Positions 24,821 through 32,938 of a DNA stretch of 56,144 bases are shown piece after piece. The position numbers were made by a program, and so were the translations under genes. The notes under the pieces were generated by a model that saw only the letters and a program-made list of their open reading frames with translations, did no database searches and had not been told where the DNA came from. The first letter of the stretch is position 1. Each line of letters starts with the position of its first letter. The DNA is from DATDAH01 sp036525535 (lineage in GTDB: Bacteria > Actinomycetota > Acidimicrobiia > Acidimicrobiales > DATDAH01), in contig DATDAH010000377.1 in NCBI GenBank assembly GCA_036525535.1, positions 1 to 56,144 on the forward strand, read 5' to 3'.

Positions 24821-25441
24821 TCACTCACGGGCGTTGACCTGTTCCATTGCCCGCTCGACCCCCTCGGCCAGGATCACCTCGACGGCGTCGGCGGCCTCCT
24901 GCACGGCGATCTCCAGCTCGAGGCTCTCCCGCTTGCCGGGGCGGGCCAGGACGTGATCGGCTCCCCGCTCCTTCGACGGGGGCTTGCCGACGCCGATGCG
25001 GACCCGCAGGAACTCGGTGGTGTGCAGGTGGTCCCGGATCGATCGGAGACCGTTGTTGCCGGCCAGACCCCCGCCGACCTTGACCTTGAGGCGGCCGGGC
25101 GGCAGGTCGAGCTCGTCGTGGACGACGACCAGCTTCCCCAGCTCGTCCTCGAGGCCGAAGCGCCGCACCAGGGGGCGGACGGCCTGGCCCGACTCGTTCA
25201 TGTACGTGGTCGGCACGGCCAGGGCCAGGCGGCGACCGGCGACGTTCACCTCGCCGATCGTGGCGGGGACACCCCGCTGGCCCTTCAGGCGGGCGCCGTG
25301 GCGGTGGGCCAGGAGGTGGACGGCTGCGGCCCCGACGTTGTGCCGGGTGCCCTCGTAGTCCTTGCCCGGGTTGGCCAGCCCGACGACCAGCAGGTCGGCG
25401 GGCGTGCCTCGGCGCTCGCCGCGCTCGCCGCGGCGGCGCAC
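24821..25441 (-). CDS. pth: Peptidyl-tRNA hydrolase
   Basis: 206 residues. After a short basic extension the core LLVVGLANPGKDYEGTRHNVGAAAVHLL carries the conserved Asn and catalytic His. PTTYMNESGQAV and VVHDELDLPPGRLKVKVGGGLAGNNGLRSI are the other signatures. It frees tRNA from prematurely released peptidyl-tRNA. The first Met-equivalent is a GTG; a start further in would remove the Arg-rich tail. It follows rplY by only a few bases, the common rplY-pth pair. Confidence 0.96.
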   Translation of the reverse strand: MRRRGERGERRGTPADLLVVGLANPGKDYEGTRHNVGAAAVHLLAHRHGARLKGQRGVPATIGEVNVAGRRLALAVPTTYMNESGQAVRPLVRRFGLEDELGKLVVVHDELDLPPGRLKVKVGGGLAGNNGLRSIRDHLHTTEFLRVRIGVGKPPSKERGADHVLARPGKRESLELEIAVQEAADAVEVILAEGVERAMEQVNARE

Positions 25442-25444
25442 CGA

Positions 25445-26140
25445 CTAACCCTCGTCGGAGGCGTCGCCGCCCGAGTCGTCGCCACCGGCGTCGGCCTCGC
25501 CGCCACCGTCGCCCGCTTCGGCCGCGGCCTCGGCGAGCTCGTCCAGGGCCTCGATGAACTCTTCCTCCTCAGCCACCTCGATGGTCTCACGGCTGATCTG
25601 GGCACTGACGATGACCTCGTCCTCGTCCACCTCGGTGCGGACACCGCTGGGCAGGCTCAGGTCGCCGACCCGGATCGAGTCGTGGAGCTCCATCTCGGCG
25701 ACGTCGACGGTGAGCTCGTTGGGGATGGCGCCCGGCTTGGCGTAGACCGAGAGGCTGAAGAGCAGGTGGGCGACGGTGCCGTCCTCCCGCTCGACCTTCT
25801 CGGCATGACCTTCGAGCACGATCGGGACCTCGACCTCGATCTCGACGTCACGGGACACCCGCAGGAAGTCGACGTGGACGACCTCACGGCGGACCGGGTC
25901 CCGCTGGAGGTCCTTGACGATGGTCAGGTCTTCCCGCCCGTCCACCTCCAGGGTGATCAGGGCGTTGAGGCCGGCATCGGTGGTCAGCGCGGCCCGCAGG
26001 GAGGGCCACTCGACGGCCACGGCGACGGTGTCCTGGTCCAGGCCGTACACGACGGCCGGCACCTTGCCGTCCCGAAGGAGACGCCGCGACGAGCGGCTTC
26101 CGAGCGCGCGGCCGGTCTCAGCGGTGAGGGTGACGTCCAT
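25445..26140 (-). CDS. rplY: 50S ribosomal protein L25 (CTC type)
   Basis: 231 residues: an L25 domain (LRDGKVPAVVYGLDQDTVAVAV, DPVRREVVHVDFLRV) and the TL5/CTC C-terminal beta domain (GAIPNELTVDVAEMELHDSIRVGDL). The protein ends in a long acidic Glu/Asp/Gly tail, common in actinobacterial versions. It binds 5S rRNA. A GGAG motif seven bases before the ATG is a good ribosome binding site, and a TAGCCT -10 candidate lies about 40 bases upstream. Confidence 0.95.
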   Translation of the reverse strand: MDVTLTAETGRALGSRSSRRLLRDGKVPAVVYGLDQDTVAVAVEWPSLRAALTTDAGLNALITLEVDGREDLTIVKDLQRDPVRREVVHVDFLRVSRDVEIEVEVPIVLEGHAEKVEREDGTVAHLLFSLSVYAKPGAIPNELTVDVAEMELHDSIRVGDLSLPSGVRTEVDEDEVIVSAQISRETIEVAEEEEFIEALDELAEAAAEAGDGGGEADAGGDDSGGDASDEG

Positions 26141-26180
26141 CAGGGAACTCCGTGTTCAGGGTGGAGAGAAGCGACCCGGA

Positions 26181-26186
26181 AGGCTA
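26181..26186 (-). promoter_or_regulatory. Putative -10 box (TAGCCT) for rplY-pth
   Basis: TAGCCT on the minus strand would place the transcript start near 26174, giving a leader of about 34 bases that contains the GGAG ribosome binding site of rplY. It lies in the 67-base gap between prs and rplY. Confidence 0.4.
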
Positions 26187-26207
26187 CCGGCGGAAGACGC
26201 CGAGCCG

Positions 26208-27200
26208 TCAGCTGAGGTTCTCGCCGTCGAAGATCTCCGACACGGAGTTGTCCTCGAAAACGGCCCGGATGGCCTTGGCGATGACCGGGGCCACCGAGAG
26301 CACCTCGACCTTGTCGAACTGCTTCTCCGGCGGCAGCGGCAGCGTGTTGGTGACCACGACCTTGTCGATCTTGGAGTTCTTCAGCCGGTCCACAGCCGGC
26401 CCGGAGAAGAGGCCGTGGGTGGCCATGGCCCAGACCTCGCTGGCGCCGCGCTCGATGAGCAGTTCGGCGGCGGCCACGATGGTGCCCGCCGTGTCGATCA
26501 TGTCGTCGAGCACGACGCAGGGGCGCCCCTCGACGACGCCGATCACCTCACGGGCCTCGACCTCGTTCTTCTGGCCGGCCACGTGGCGCTTGTGGACGAT
26601 GGCGATGTCGGCCCCGAGCTTGTTGGCGTACTTCTCGGCCACCTTCACCCGCCCGGTGTCCGGCGACACGATGACCAGGTTGTCGGGCAGGTCCCGGTGG
26701 CAGTAGTCGATGAGGACCGGCGCCGCGGTCAGGTGGTCGACGGGGCCGTCGAAGAATCCCTGGATCTGGCCGGAGTGCAGGTCGACGCTGATGAGCCGGG
26801 TGGCCCCGGCGGCCCGGAACAGGTCGGCCACGAGCTTGGCGCTGATGGGCTCGCGGCCCTCCGCCTTGCGATCCTGGCGGGCGTAGCCGTAGTAGGGGCA
26901 GACCACGCTGATGCGCTTGGCCGACGCCCGCTTGGCGGCGTCGACCATGATCAGCTGCTCCATGAGCGAGTCGTTCAGGGTCAGCCCGTCGAGGTGGGTG
27001 TGGGACTGGACGATGAAGACGTCCGCCCCTCGGATGGACTCGTTGTACCGGCAGTGGATCTCCCCGTTGGCGAACTCCGAGAGGTTGGGCTCGCCGAGCT
27101 CGACTCCGAGGCAGTCCGCGATCTCCACCGCCAACGGAAGGTGCGACCGGCCGGAGACCACGTAGAGCTGCTTGGTGGTCGGCACCTCGATGATCTTCAC
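26208..27200 (-). CDS. prs: Ribose-phosphate pyrophosphokinase
   Basis: 330 residues. LSEFANGEIHCRYNESIRGADVFIVQ opens the fold, YGYARQDRKAEGREPISAKLVADL is the flexible-loop and ATP region, and DLHSGQIQGFFDGPVDHL the divalent-metal region. VVLDDMIDTAGTIVAAAELL is the PRPP-binding loop. It makes PRPP for nucleotide, histidine and tryptophan synthesis. The GTG start follows the glmU stop by 9 bases, the conserved actinobacterial glmU-prs pair. Confidence 0.98.
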   Translation of the reverse strand: MKIIEVPTTKQLYVVSGRSHLPLAVEIADCLGVELGEPNLSEFANGEIHCRYNESIRGADVFIVQSHTHLDGLTLNDSLMEQLIMVDAAKRASAKRISVVCPYYGYARQDRKAEGREPISAKLVADLFRAAGATRLISVDLHSGQIQGFFDGPVDHLTAAPVLIDYCHRDLPDNLVIVSPDTGRVKVAEKYANKLGADIAIVHKRHVAGQKNEVEAREVIGVVEGRPCVVLDDMIDTAGTIVAAAELLIERGASEVWAMATHGLFSGPAVDRLKNSKIDKVVVTNTLPLPPEKQFDKVEVLSVAPVIAKAIRAVFEDNSVSEIFDGENLS

Positions 27201-27209
27201 GTGCGGCCC

Positions 27210-28313
27210 TCAGTCGTCGTCGGCGCTCGCAGTGTAGAACGGGCCGGTCCGCGCTCCCGAAGGGATCTGGGACCCGGGCTCGAGCACGGCGAAGGGGCCG
27301 ACGACGGCGCCGGCCCCGATCTCGGCGTCGCGTCCCACGACCTGCTCGAGGCGGGCGTTCTCGCCGACCACGCAGTCGACCAGTCGGGTGTCCGGGCCGA
27401 TCTCGGCGTGGTCGCCGACCACCGTCTCCCCCTGCAGCAGGGTCCCGGGGAAGAGGGTGACGTCGGTCCCGAGGCGCACCGTGGTGTCCAGCGAGATGCG
27501 ATCGGGGTCGACCATGGTCACACCGGCCCGGAGCCACTTGTCGGCGGTCCGGCGCCGCAACACCGCTTCGGCGGCGGCGAGCTGGACGCGGTCGTTGATG
27601 CCGGCCGCCTCGATCTCGTCGTCGACGACGAGCGAGGCCACCGGGTAACCGGCCTCGGCCAGGACCTGGACCACATCGGTCAGGTAGTACTCGCCCTGGG
27701 CGTTCTCGGGGCTCGTGCGCCGCAGGGCCGGAGCGAGCACGCTGCGGCGGAAGCAGTAGATCGACGTGTTGATCTCGGTGATGGCCCGCTCCTCGGCCGT
27801 CGCGTCACGATCCTCGACGATCCGCATCACCCGGTCCTCACGACCCCGAACCACCCGGCCGTAGCCGCTCGGGTCGGGCACGTTGGCGCTGAGCACGGTG
27901 CAGGCCGCATCCCGACCGCGGTGCACGGCGACGAGGGCGGCGATGGTCGCGGGCTGGAGCAGTGGGGTGTCGCCGGGTAGCACGATGACGTCGCCGTCGT
28001 CCTCGTCCAGCGGGTCGTCCGGGAAGCCGGTGAGGCCGACGCTGACGGCGTCACCGGTGCCCCGCTGGACCTCCTGCTCCACGAAGCTGATGAGCAGGTC
28101 GGGGCCCTCGTCCTGCAAGCGCTTGGTGACCCGCTCGGCATGGTGGCCGACGACGATGACGACCCGGTCCAGCTCGCAGTCGCCCAGGGCGTCGAGCACA
28201 TAGGTCAGCATCGGGCGCCCACACAGCAGGTGCAGGGGCTTCGGCCGGTCCGACTTCATGCGGGTGCCCTCACCGGCGGCGAGCACGATGGCCGACAGCG
28301 GGCGTGAGGTCAT
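27210..28313 (-). CDS. glmU: GlmU-type UDP-GlcNAc pyrophosphorylase lacking the acetyltransferase C-terminus
   Basis: 367 residues against about 450-490 for full GlmU. The uridyltransferase domain is complete: LAAGEGTRMKSDRPKPLHLLCGRPML, VLPGDTPLL, and the INTSIYCF segment. The left-handed beta-helix begins (RISLDTTVRLGTDVTLFPGTLL, then VGPFAVLEPGSQIPSG) but stops at GPFYTASADDD, before the catalytic His and the acetyl-CoA-binding coils. No remnant of the missing part lies before prs, so this is not a simple frameshift. The gene should make UDP-GlcNAc from GlcNAc-1-P but not acetylate glucosamine-1-P. A TAGAAC box sits six bases before the ATG. Confidence 0.85.
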   Translation of the reverse strand: MTSRPLSAIVLAAGEGTRMKSDRPKPLHLLCGRPMLTYVLDALGDCELDRVVIVVGHHAERVTKRLQDEGPDLLISFVEQEVQRGTGDAVSVGLTGFPDDPLDEDDGDVIVLPGDTPLLQPATIAALVAVHRGRDAACTVLSANVPDPSGYGRVVRGREDRVMRIVEDRDATAEERAITEINTSIYCFRRSVLAPALRRTSPENAQGEYYLTDVVQVLAEAGYPVASLVVDDEIEAAGINDRVQLAAAEAVLRRRTADKWLRAGVTMVDPDRISLDTTVRLGTDVTLFPGTLLQGETVVGDHAEIGPDTRLVDCVVGENARLEQVVGRDAEIGAGAVVGPFAVLEPGSQIPSGARTGPFYTASADDD

Positions 28314-28379
28314 GACCCTGTTCTAGCCAGTCGGCCCGTCCAGTGCGACGACCCCACCCCTGTCTTCGCGAAGACTGCG

Positions 28380-28451
28380 CTGGGGGACAGGGACTCGAAC
28401 CCCGATTCCCAGGACCAAAACCTGGTGTTCTGCCGGTTGAACTATCCCCCA
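28380..28451 (-). tRNA. tRNA-Gln (anticodon TTG)
   Basis: The minus strand folds into a full cloverleaf of 72 bases. The acceptor arm is TGGGGGA with TCCCCCA, the anticodon arm CCAGG/CCTGG holds the loop TTTTGGT with anticodon TTG, and the T arm CGGGG/CCCTG holds TTCGAGT. The discriminator base is G, as expected for glutamine tRNA. CCA is not encoded. It stands just upstream of glmU on the same strand. Confidence 0.95.
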
Positions 28452-28462
28452 AGGGTCAGGGG

Positions 28463-28468
28463 ATCGTA
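28463..28468 (-). promoter_or_regulatory. Putative -10 box (TACGAT) of the tRNA-Gln gene
   Basis: TACGAT on the minus strand matches TANNNT and lies 11 bases before the mature tRNA 5' end, leaving a short precursor leader. Confidence 0.35.
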
Positions 28469-28480
28469 CCGATGCGTCGC

Positions 28481-28849
28481 TCAGCGCAGGTCGAGATCGA
28501 GGATGGGGTCGGTGAGGACGAGGTTCAGGGCCGAGCCGACGGCGATGTAGAGGGCGGCGACGACGAGGGCGCCGCCCAGGAGGCCGACGAGGCGGACCCG
28601 CGTTGCGTCGGTGGCCTCGGCGGTCCGGCACTCGACGATGCCGCCGCCCACGACGGCCACCCCCATGACGAGGGCGGCGATGTCACCCCACACGCCGAGG
28701 ACTACGCCCACCGCCCCGACCAGGCCGACCAAGCCCCACCACCGCTCAGCGAGGCGGGCGTCGGCCGCCGCCAGGCGCTCGACGCCGAGCATGACGAACG
28801 GCACGGCGAAAAGAAACCGGCCCACCAGGAAGAGGACGCTGATCGTCAT
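28481..28849 (-). CDS. DoxX-like small membrane protein
   Basis: 122 residues with about four hydrophobic segments (ISVLFLVGRFLFAVPFVMLG, WWGLVGLVGAVGVVLGVWGDIAALVMGVAVVG, LLGGALVVAALYIAVGSAL). The opening LFLVGRFLFAVPFVMLGVERL resembles DoxX/DoxD-type quinone-associated proteins, but the match is only at the level of pattern. It diverges from mmsA, with 17 bases between the two start codons. The function is unknown. Confidence 0.6.
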   Translation of the reverse strand: MTISVLFLVGRFLFAVPFVMLGVERLAAADARLAERWWGLVGLVGAVGVVLGVWGDIAALVMGVAVVGGGIVECRTAEATDATRVRLVGLLGGALVVAALYIAVGSALNLVLTDPILDLDLR

Positions 28850-28866
28850 GCTGAGAGAATCCTGTC

Positions 28867-30363
28867 ATGACGACGGCACTGCACCACTGGATCGACGGTA
28901 AAGCGACGGAGGGCTCACCCGAGCGCCGGGATGCGCTGTACGACCCTGCGGTCGGGGCCCAGACCGGCACCCTGCCGATCGCCGGCGAAGCCGACGTCGA
29001 CGCTGCGGTCGCCTCGGCCAAGGCCGCCTTTCCCGGCTGGCGGGAAACCTCGCTCTCGCAGCGCACCCGCATCCTGTTCCGCTTCCGGGATCTCGTCGAC
29101 CGCCACACCGCCGACCTGGCGGCCCTCATCACCAGCCAGCACGGCAAGGTCCTCGCCGATGCCAGGGGCGAGGTGGCCCGCGGTCTCGACGTCATCGAGT
29201 TCGCCTGCGGCCTCCCCCACCTCCTCAAGGGCGAACGCGCCGAGGACGTGTCCACGGGCATCGACGCCTTCTCCGTGCGCCAGCCCCTCGGCGTCGTGGC
29301 CGGCATCACCCCGTTCAACTTCCCGGCGATGGTTCCGCTCTGGATGTTCCCGCTGGCCATTGCCTGCGGCAACACGTTCATCCTCAAGCCGTCCGAGAAG
29401 GACCCGGCCGCCAGCGTCCGTCTGGCCGAGCTCTTCACCGAGGCCGGTCTCCCGCCGGGCGTGCTCAACGTCGTCCACGGTGACGCCGTTGCCGTCAACC
29501 GCCTGCTCGAGCACCCCGACATCGAGGCCGTGAGCTTCGTCGGCTCCACGCCGATCGCCCGCCACGTCTACGAGACCGGTACCCGGGCAGGGAAGCGGGT
29601 CCAGGCTCTGGGCGGGGCCAAGAACCACATGGTTGTGCTCCCCGACGCCGACATCGGCCAGGCCGCGGACGCCGCGGTGAGCGCGGGCTACGGGTCGGCG
29701 GGCGAGCGCTGCATGGCGATCTCCGTGGTGGTCGCCGTCGGTGACGTGGGCGACCGCCTCGTCCCCGCGATCACCGAGCGCATCGATCAACTGCAGATCG
29801 GCCAGGGCACCGAGGACGGCGTCGACATGGGCCCGTTGGTGACCGAGGCCCACCGCGACCGCGTCCGCTCCTACGTCGATCTCGGCGTCACCGAGGGCGC
29901 CGAGCTGGTCGTGGACGGTCGGGACCTGGCGATCGACGGCGCCGAGGACGGCTTCTGGCTCGGACCCTGCCTGTTCGACCGGGTGACCCCCCAGATGAAG
30001 GTCTACCTCGACGAGATCTTCGGCCCGGTGCTCAGCGTCGTGCGGGTCGACACCTTCGACGAGGCCCTCGCCTTGGTCAACGCCTGCGAGTACGGCAACG
30101 GCACCGCCATCTTCACCAACGACGGGGGCGCGGCCCGGACCTACCACCGCGATGTGCAGGTGGGCATGGTCGGGATCAACGTCCCCATCCCCGTGCCGAT
30201 GGCCTACTTCTCGTTCGGGGGCTGGAAGGCGTCGCTCTTCGGTGACACCCACGTACACGGCCAGGAGGGCGTCCGCTTCTACACCCGGGCCAAGGCCGTC
30301 ACCGTGCGCTGGCCCGACCCGCACGACCGGGGCGTCGACCTCGGGTTCCCACAGACCCGCTGA
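28867..30363 (+). CDS. mmsA: CoA-acylating methylmalonate-semialdehyde dehydrogenase
   Basis: 498 residues of the aldehyde dehydrogenase superfamily. ITPFNFPAMVPLWMFPLAIACGNTFILKPSEKDP, the catalytic Cys282 in SAGERCMA, and MGPLVTEAHRDRVRSYVDLGVTEGA are typical of MmsA, as is the ending FYTRAKAVTVRWP. It turns methylmalonate or malonate semialdehyde into propionyl- or acetyl-CoA in valine, inositol and beta-alanine breakdown. It stands alone, between a DoxX-like gene and the bS22 gene, and shows no ribosome binding site. Confidence 0.94.
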   Translation: MTTALHHWIDGKATEGSPERRDALYDPAVGAQTGTLPIAGEADVDAAVASAKAAFPGWRETSLSQRTRILFRFRDLVDRHTADLAALITSQHGKVLADARGEVARGLDVIEFACGLPHLLKGERAEDVSTGIDAFSVRQPLGVVAGITPFNFPAMVPLWMFPLAIACGNTFILKPSEKDPAASVRLAELFTEAGLPPGVLNVVHGDAVAVNRLLEHPDIEAVSFVGSTPIARHVYETGTRAGKRVQALGGAKNHMVVLPDADIGQAADAAVSAGYGSAGERCMAISVVVAVGDVGDRLVPAITERIDQLQIGQGTEDGVDMGPLVTEAHRDRVRSYVDLGVTEGAELVVDGRDLAIDGAEDGFWLGPCLFDRVTPQMKVYLDEIFGPVLSVVRVDTFDEALALVNACEYGNGTAIFTNDGGAARTYHRDVQVGMVGINVPIPVPMAYFSFGGWKASLFGDTHVHGQEGVRFYTRAKAVTVRWPDPHDRGVDLGFPQTR

Positions 30364-30443
30364 CTTGGGCGACCCCGATGAGCGGCGGGTGACCGTCGTC
30401 ATAGTCCCCGAGTCGGTCCCTGGCCGGTAGCCTCGGCGCCGAC

Positions 30444-30542
30444 ATGGGATCGCTGATCAAGAAGCGCCGCAAGCGCATGCGCAAGAAGAAGCACAAGAAG
30501 ATGCTGAAGCGCACCCGCTGGCAGCGCCGGGCGGGCAAGTAG
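30444..30542 (+). CDS. Small ribosomal protein bS22 (AURKAIP1/COX24 domain)
   Basis: 32 residues starting MGSLIKKRRKRMRKKK and ending TRWQRRAGK; 18 of 32 are Lys or Arg. This matches the bS22 protein seen in mycobacterial ribosome structures, which begins MGSVIKKRRKRM and is a little longer. The reading frame is short and easily missed. A TAGCCT motif lies 10 bases before the ATG and no ribosome binding site is visible. It converges with ispE, 12 bases away. Confidence 0.88.
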   Translation: MGSLIKKRRKRMRKKKHKKMLKRTRWQRRAGK

Positions 30543-30554
30543 CGCCAGCTCGCT

Positions 30555-31307
30555 TCAGCTCCCACCAGGGGCCAACCGGCCCGAGCGGAGCGGGGATTCC
30601 AGCGTGTGCACCACGCGGCGACCCACCCCCGGGAAGGATCCTTCGACGAACCACGTCGAACCACTCCCGGCGAGCATCGGAACGGCACCAGCCGCTTCCT
30701 CGAGCTCGTCGCGCCATCGCGCCAGTTCCGGCAGGAGGACCAAGGCGGCGGGCTCCAGGTCGTTGCCGTTCGGCCCCTCCGGCCCGCCCAGGTCGTCCCA
30801 CGCCTGGTAGACCGCCGCCGTGGCGCAGTGGCGCGGCGGCGTCAGCAACGTGAATGTGCGGTCCTCGTGAGGCAACGGCTGCAGCCCCTCGCCGACGCCG
30901 GTGACCCGAGCCCGGCCCCCAAGGACACAGAACGGGACGTCCGCACCGAGGCGGGCCGTGGCCTCGAGGTCGTCGAACTCGACCCACCGCAGGATGGCCG
31001 CGGCATCGGCCGATCCCCCACCCAGCCCGGCCCCGCTGGGAATGAGCTTGTCCACCTTCACGCGACCGGTGACGCCTACCAGCGCCAGGGCCCGGGTGAC
31101 GAGGTCGCTGCCGGACTCGAGGCCCTCGGCATGGGGACCGACGAAGGTCACCCCGTCGCCCTCCTCGATGCGCAGGGTGTCCACCAGGTCGACGGTGACC
31201 ATCTCGGCGTCGATCCGGTGGAGACCGTCTTCCCGCACGCCGACCACCCGCAGGGAGAGGGTCAGCTTCGCCGGGGCCGACAGGACGACAGGAAGGCCAT
31301 CGGTCAC
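30555..31307 (-). CDS. ispE: 4-diphosphocytidyl-2-C-methyl-D-erythritol kinase
   Basis: 250 residues of the GHMP kinase fold, on the short side. LSAPAKLTLSLRVVGVREDGLH is the opening, IPSGAGLGGGSADAAAIL the ATP-binding loop, RLGADVPFCVLGG and LAGSGSTWFVEG the remaining motifs. It phosphorylates CDP-methylerythritol in the non-mevalonate isoprenoid pathway. The start overlaps the rsmA stop by 4 bases, the conserved actinobacterial rpfB-rsmA-ispE order. Confidence 0.95.
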   Translation of the reverse strand: MTDGLPVVLSAPAKLTLSLRVVGVREDGLHRIDAEMVTVDLVDTLRIEEGDGVTFVGPHAEGLESGSDLVTRALALVGVTGRVKVDKLIPSGAGLGGGSADAAAILRWVEFDDLEATARLGADVPFCVLGGRARVTGVGEGLQPLPHEDRTFTLLTPPRHCATAAVYQAWDDLGGPEGPNGNDLEPAALVLLPELARWRDELEEAAGAVPMLAGSGSTWFVEGSFPGVGRRVVHTLESPLRSGRLAPGGS

Positions 31308-32146
31308 GAGCCCACCGCCTCAGCCAGCCGACCCCAGGCCGCGACGTCCAACTGCTCGGGTCGGGTGTCCGAGGCGACGCCCGCCGTGACGAACTGCGCC
31401 TCCGTGACCCGACCGTCCAGCGACCGGCGCAGCATCTTCCGCCGGTTGCCGAACGCCTGACGCATCAGCTCGATGAGAAGGTCGGGATCGGCGTCGGTGG
31501 CCGGCCGGTCGAGGCGTTCGATGCGCACCAGGGCGGATTCGACCCGGGGCCTCGGCAGGAAGACCTCGGGCGAGACACGGCCTACGACCTCGGCCCGCGC
31601 CCGCAGGGCCACCAGCACCGACGGGATCCCGTAGCTCCGAGATCCAGCGGGGGCCGCCAGGCGCTCCCCCACCTCGCGTTGCACCATGACCAGCAGTCGG
31701 CGCACCCGCGGGACGTCGGCCAGCACGTCCAGGACGATCGGCGTGGCCAGGTTGTAGGGCAGGTTGGCGACCAGGGCCCAATCGTCGGCCCCGTCCAGCA
31801 CATCGTCCCAGTCCACCGTCCGCACGTCGTGGGCGATGAGCCGCACCGGTTCGTCAGCCAGGACCTCCTGGAGCGCCGGGATCAGGTGACGGTCGGCCTC
31901 GATCGTGGTCACCGCAGCACCCGTCTCGGCCAGAGCGAGCGTCAGTGCCCCCAGACCGGCCCCCACCTCGACCACGTGGTCCCCGGGGCCGACGCCCGCC
32001 AACCGGGCGATGCGGCGCACGGTGTTCGGGTCGACGACGAAGTTCTGACCCAGGGCGCGGCTGGGTGTCAGTCCGTGGCGGTGAAGGAGGTCGCGGGCCT
32101 GGGTCGGGGTGAGCAGGGACTCAGGTGTAGCCGTAGCGCGCCGCAC
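31304..32146 (-). CDS. rsmA: 16S rRNA (adenine(1518)-N(6)/adenine(1519)-N(6))-dimethyltransferase
   Basis: 280 residues. LTPSRALGQNFVVDPNTVRRIARLAG is the KsgA opening, VVEVGAGLGALTLALAETGAAVTTIEADRHLI binds SAM, and ALVANLPYNLATPIVL is the catalytic NLPY motif. The start is hard to place: no ATG, GTG or TTG lies near the expected N-terminus, so the GTG at 32146 (MRRATATPESLL), which overlaps the transglycosylase gene by 26 bases, is the best choice. It modifies the 3' end of 16S rRNA. Confidence 0.93.
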   Translation of the reverse strand: MRRATATPESLLTPTQARDLLHRHGLTPSRALGQNFVVDPNTVRRIARLAGVGPGDHVVEVGAGLGALTLALAETGAAVTTIEADRHLIPALQEVLADEPVRLIAHDVRTVDWDDVLDGADDWALVANLPYNLATPIVLDVLADVPRVRRLLVMVQREVGERLAAPAGSRSYGIPSVLVALRARAEVVGRVSPEVFLPRPRVESALVRIERLDRPATDADPDLLIELMRQAFGNRRKMLRRSLDGRVTEAQFVTAGVASDTRPEQLDVAAWGRLAEAVGS

Positions 32147-32852
32147 ACGTCGGCCACGATCCGGCGAAGCCGCGGGCCTGGGCCAGCCTGGCCGCGACCT
32201 CGCGCTGCTCCCGATACGAGTAGTCGAAGATGTCCTGGCCTCGGCGACCGCCACCGCCGTAGCTCTGCCAGGTGTCGAAGCGGAACTGGAAGGCGCCGTA
32301 CCAGGGCCCATCCGGGTTGTAGGCCCGCGGGTTCTGTCCCGACTCACAGGTGGCGATGTTGTCCAGTTTCACGTAGAGCGGGTCGTCGTCGTGGTTCGGC
32401 ACCGGGTTGCCGCCACCCCCATCCCCGCCGCCACCACGGGTGGGCGTCGGGACGGAGACCAGCGGGGACAGGTCGGGCGGGGGGGCCGTGTCGGCCGCGG
32501 CCTGCGCGTCGGCGATGACTGCGGCGTAGTCGAGGATCGCCGCCTGCTGTGCCGCGAGCGCTCGCAGGGCCCGGCCGTCGGCTCGGTTCTGACGCTCCTC
32601 CCGGATGGCGGCGTCCTTGTCGAGCACTCCCGTCCGCATCCCACTACCGGCGGTCTCGGCCGCCGTGGGGTTGTTGTCGATCCCGCCGACCACCAACGGC
32701 GGACCCGTCGGAGCGAGCGCCGCGGCGTTGACCGTGGTCGGGGCGTCCTGGTCGGTGCCGAGGAGCACGGCGGCACCGACCGTTGTGCCGGCGAGGGCCA
32801 GGATCAGCAACGCCAGCGTCAGACGCAGGCGGAACGGAGGATGTGAGGACAA
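32121..32852 (-). CDS. Resuscitation-promoting-factor-like transglycosylase
   Basis: 243 residues with a TTG start. A basic start and one hydrophobic helix (LTLALLILALAGTTVGAAVLL) serve as signal or anchor. A spacer with an Ala/Gln/Arg-rich helical stretch and a Gly-rich hinge follows. The C-terminal Rpf-type lysozyme-like domain has IATCESGQNPRAYNPDGPWYGAFQF with catalytic Glu170, and ends GSWPTCAARYGYT; the two cysteines likely bond. It occupies the rpfB position of the tatD-rpfB-ksgA-ispE row but lacks the DUF348 and G5 domains of RpfB. It should cleave peptidoglycan outside the cell. Confidence 0.88.
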   Translation of the reverse strand: MSSHPPFRLRLTLALLILALAGTTVGAAVLLGTDQDAPTTVNAAALAPTGPPLVVGGIDNNPTAAETAGSGMRTGVLDKDAAIREERQNRADGRALRALAAQQAAILDYAAVIADAQAAADTAPPPDLSPLVSVPTPTRGGGGDGGGGNPVPNHDDDPLYVKLDNIATCESGQNPRAYNPDGPWYGAFQFRFDTWQSYGGGGRRGQDIFDYSYREQREVAARLAQARGFAGSWPTCAARYGYT

Positions 32853-32938
32853 CGACGTTCCCTACGAGGTTCCGACCGGGATCGACAAAATGTAACACAA
32901 CTGCAACCTCGGACCACGTCCGGCCGATGCCGCGACCC

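Noticed and set aside
21517..24837. 1106-residue open frame on the plus strand
   Set aside because: It is antisense to mfd, low in complexity and rich in Gly, Arg, Asp and Val. Such frames arise from high GC in the third codon position of the real gene.
27210..28313. GlmU shortened by a frameshift
   Set aside because: The bases after the stop lead at once into prs and contain no hexapeptide-repeat coding in any frame.
28915..30402. 495-residue open frame on the minus strand
   Set aside because: It is a shadow of mmsA, which has a complete aldehyde dehydrogenase sequence.
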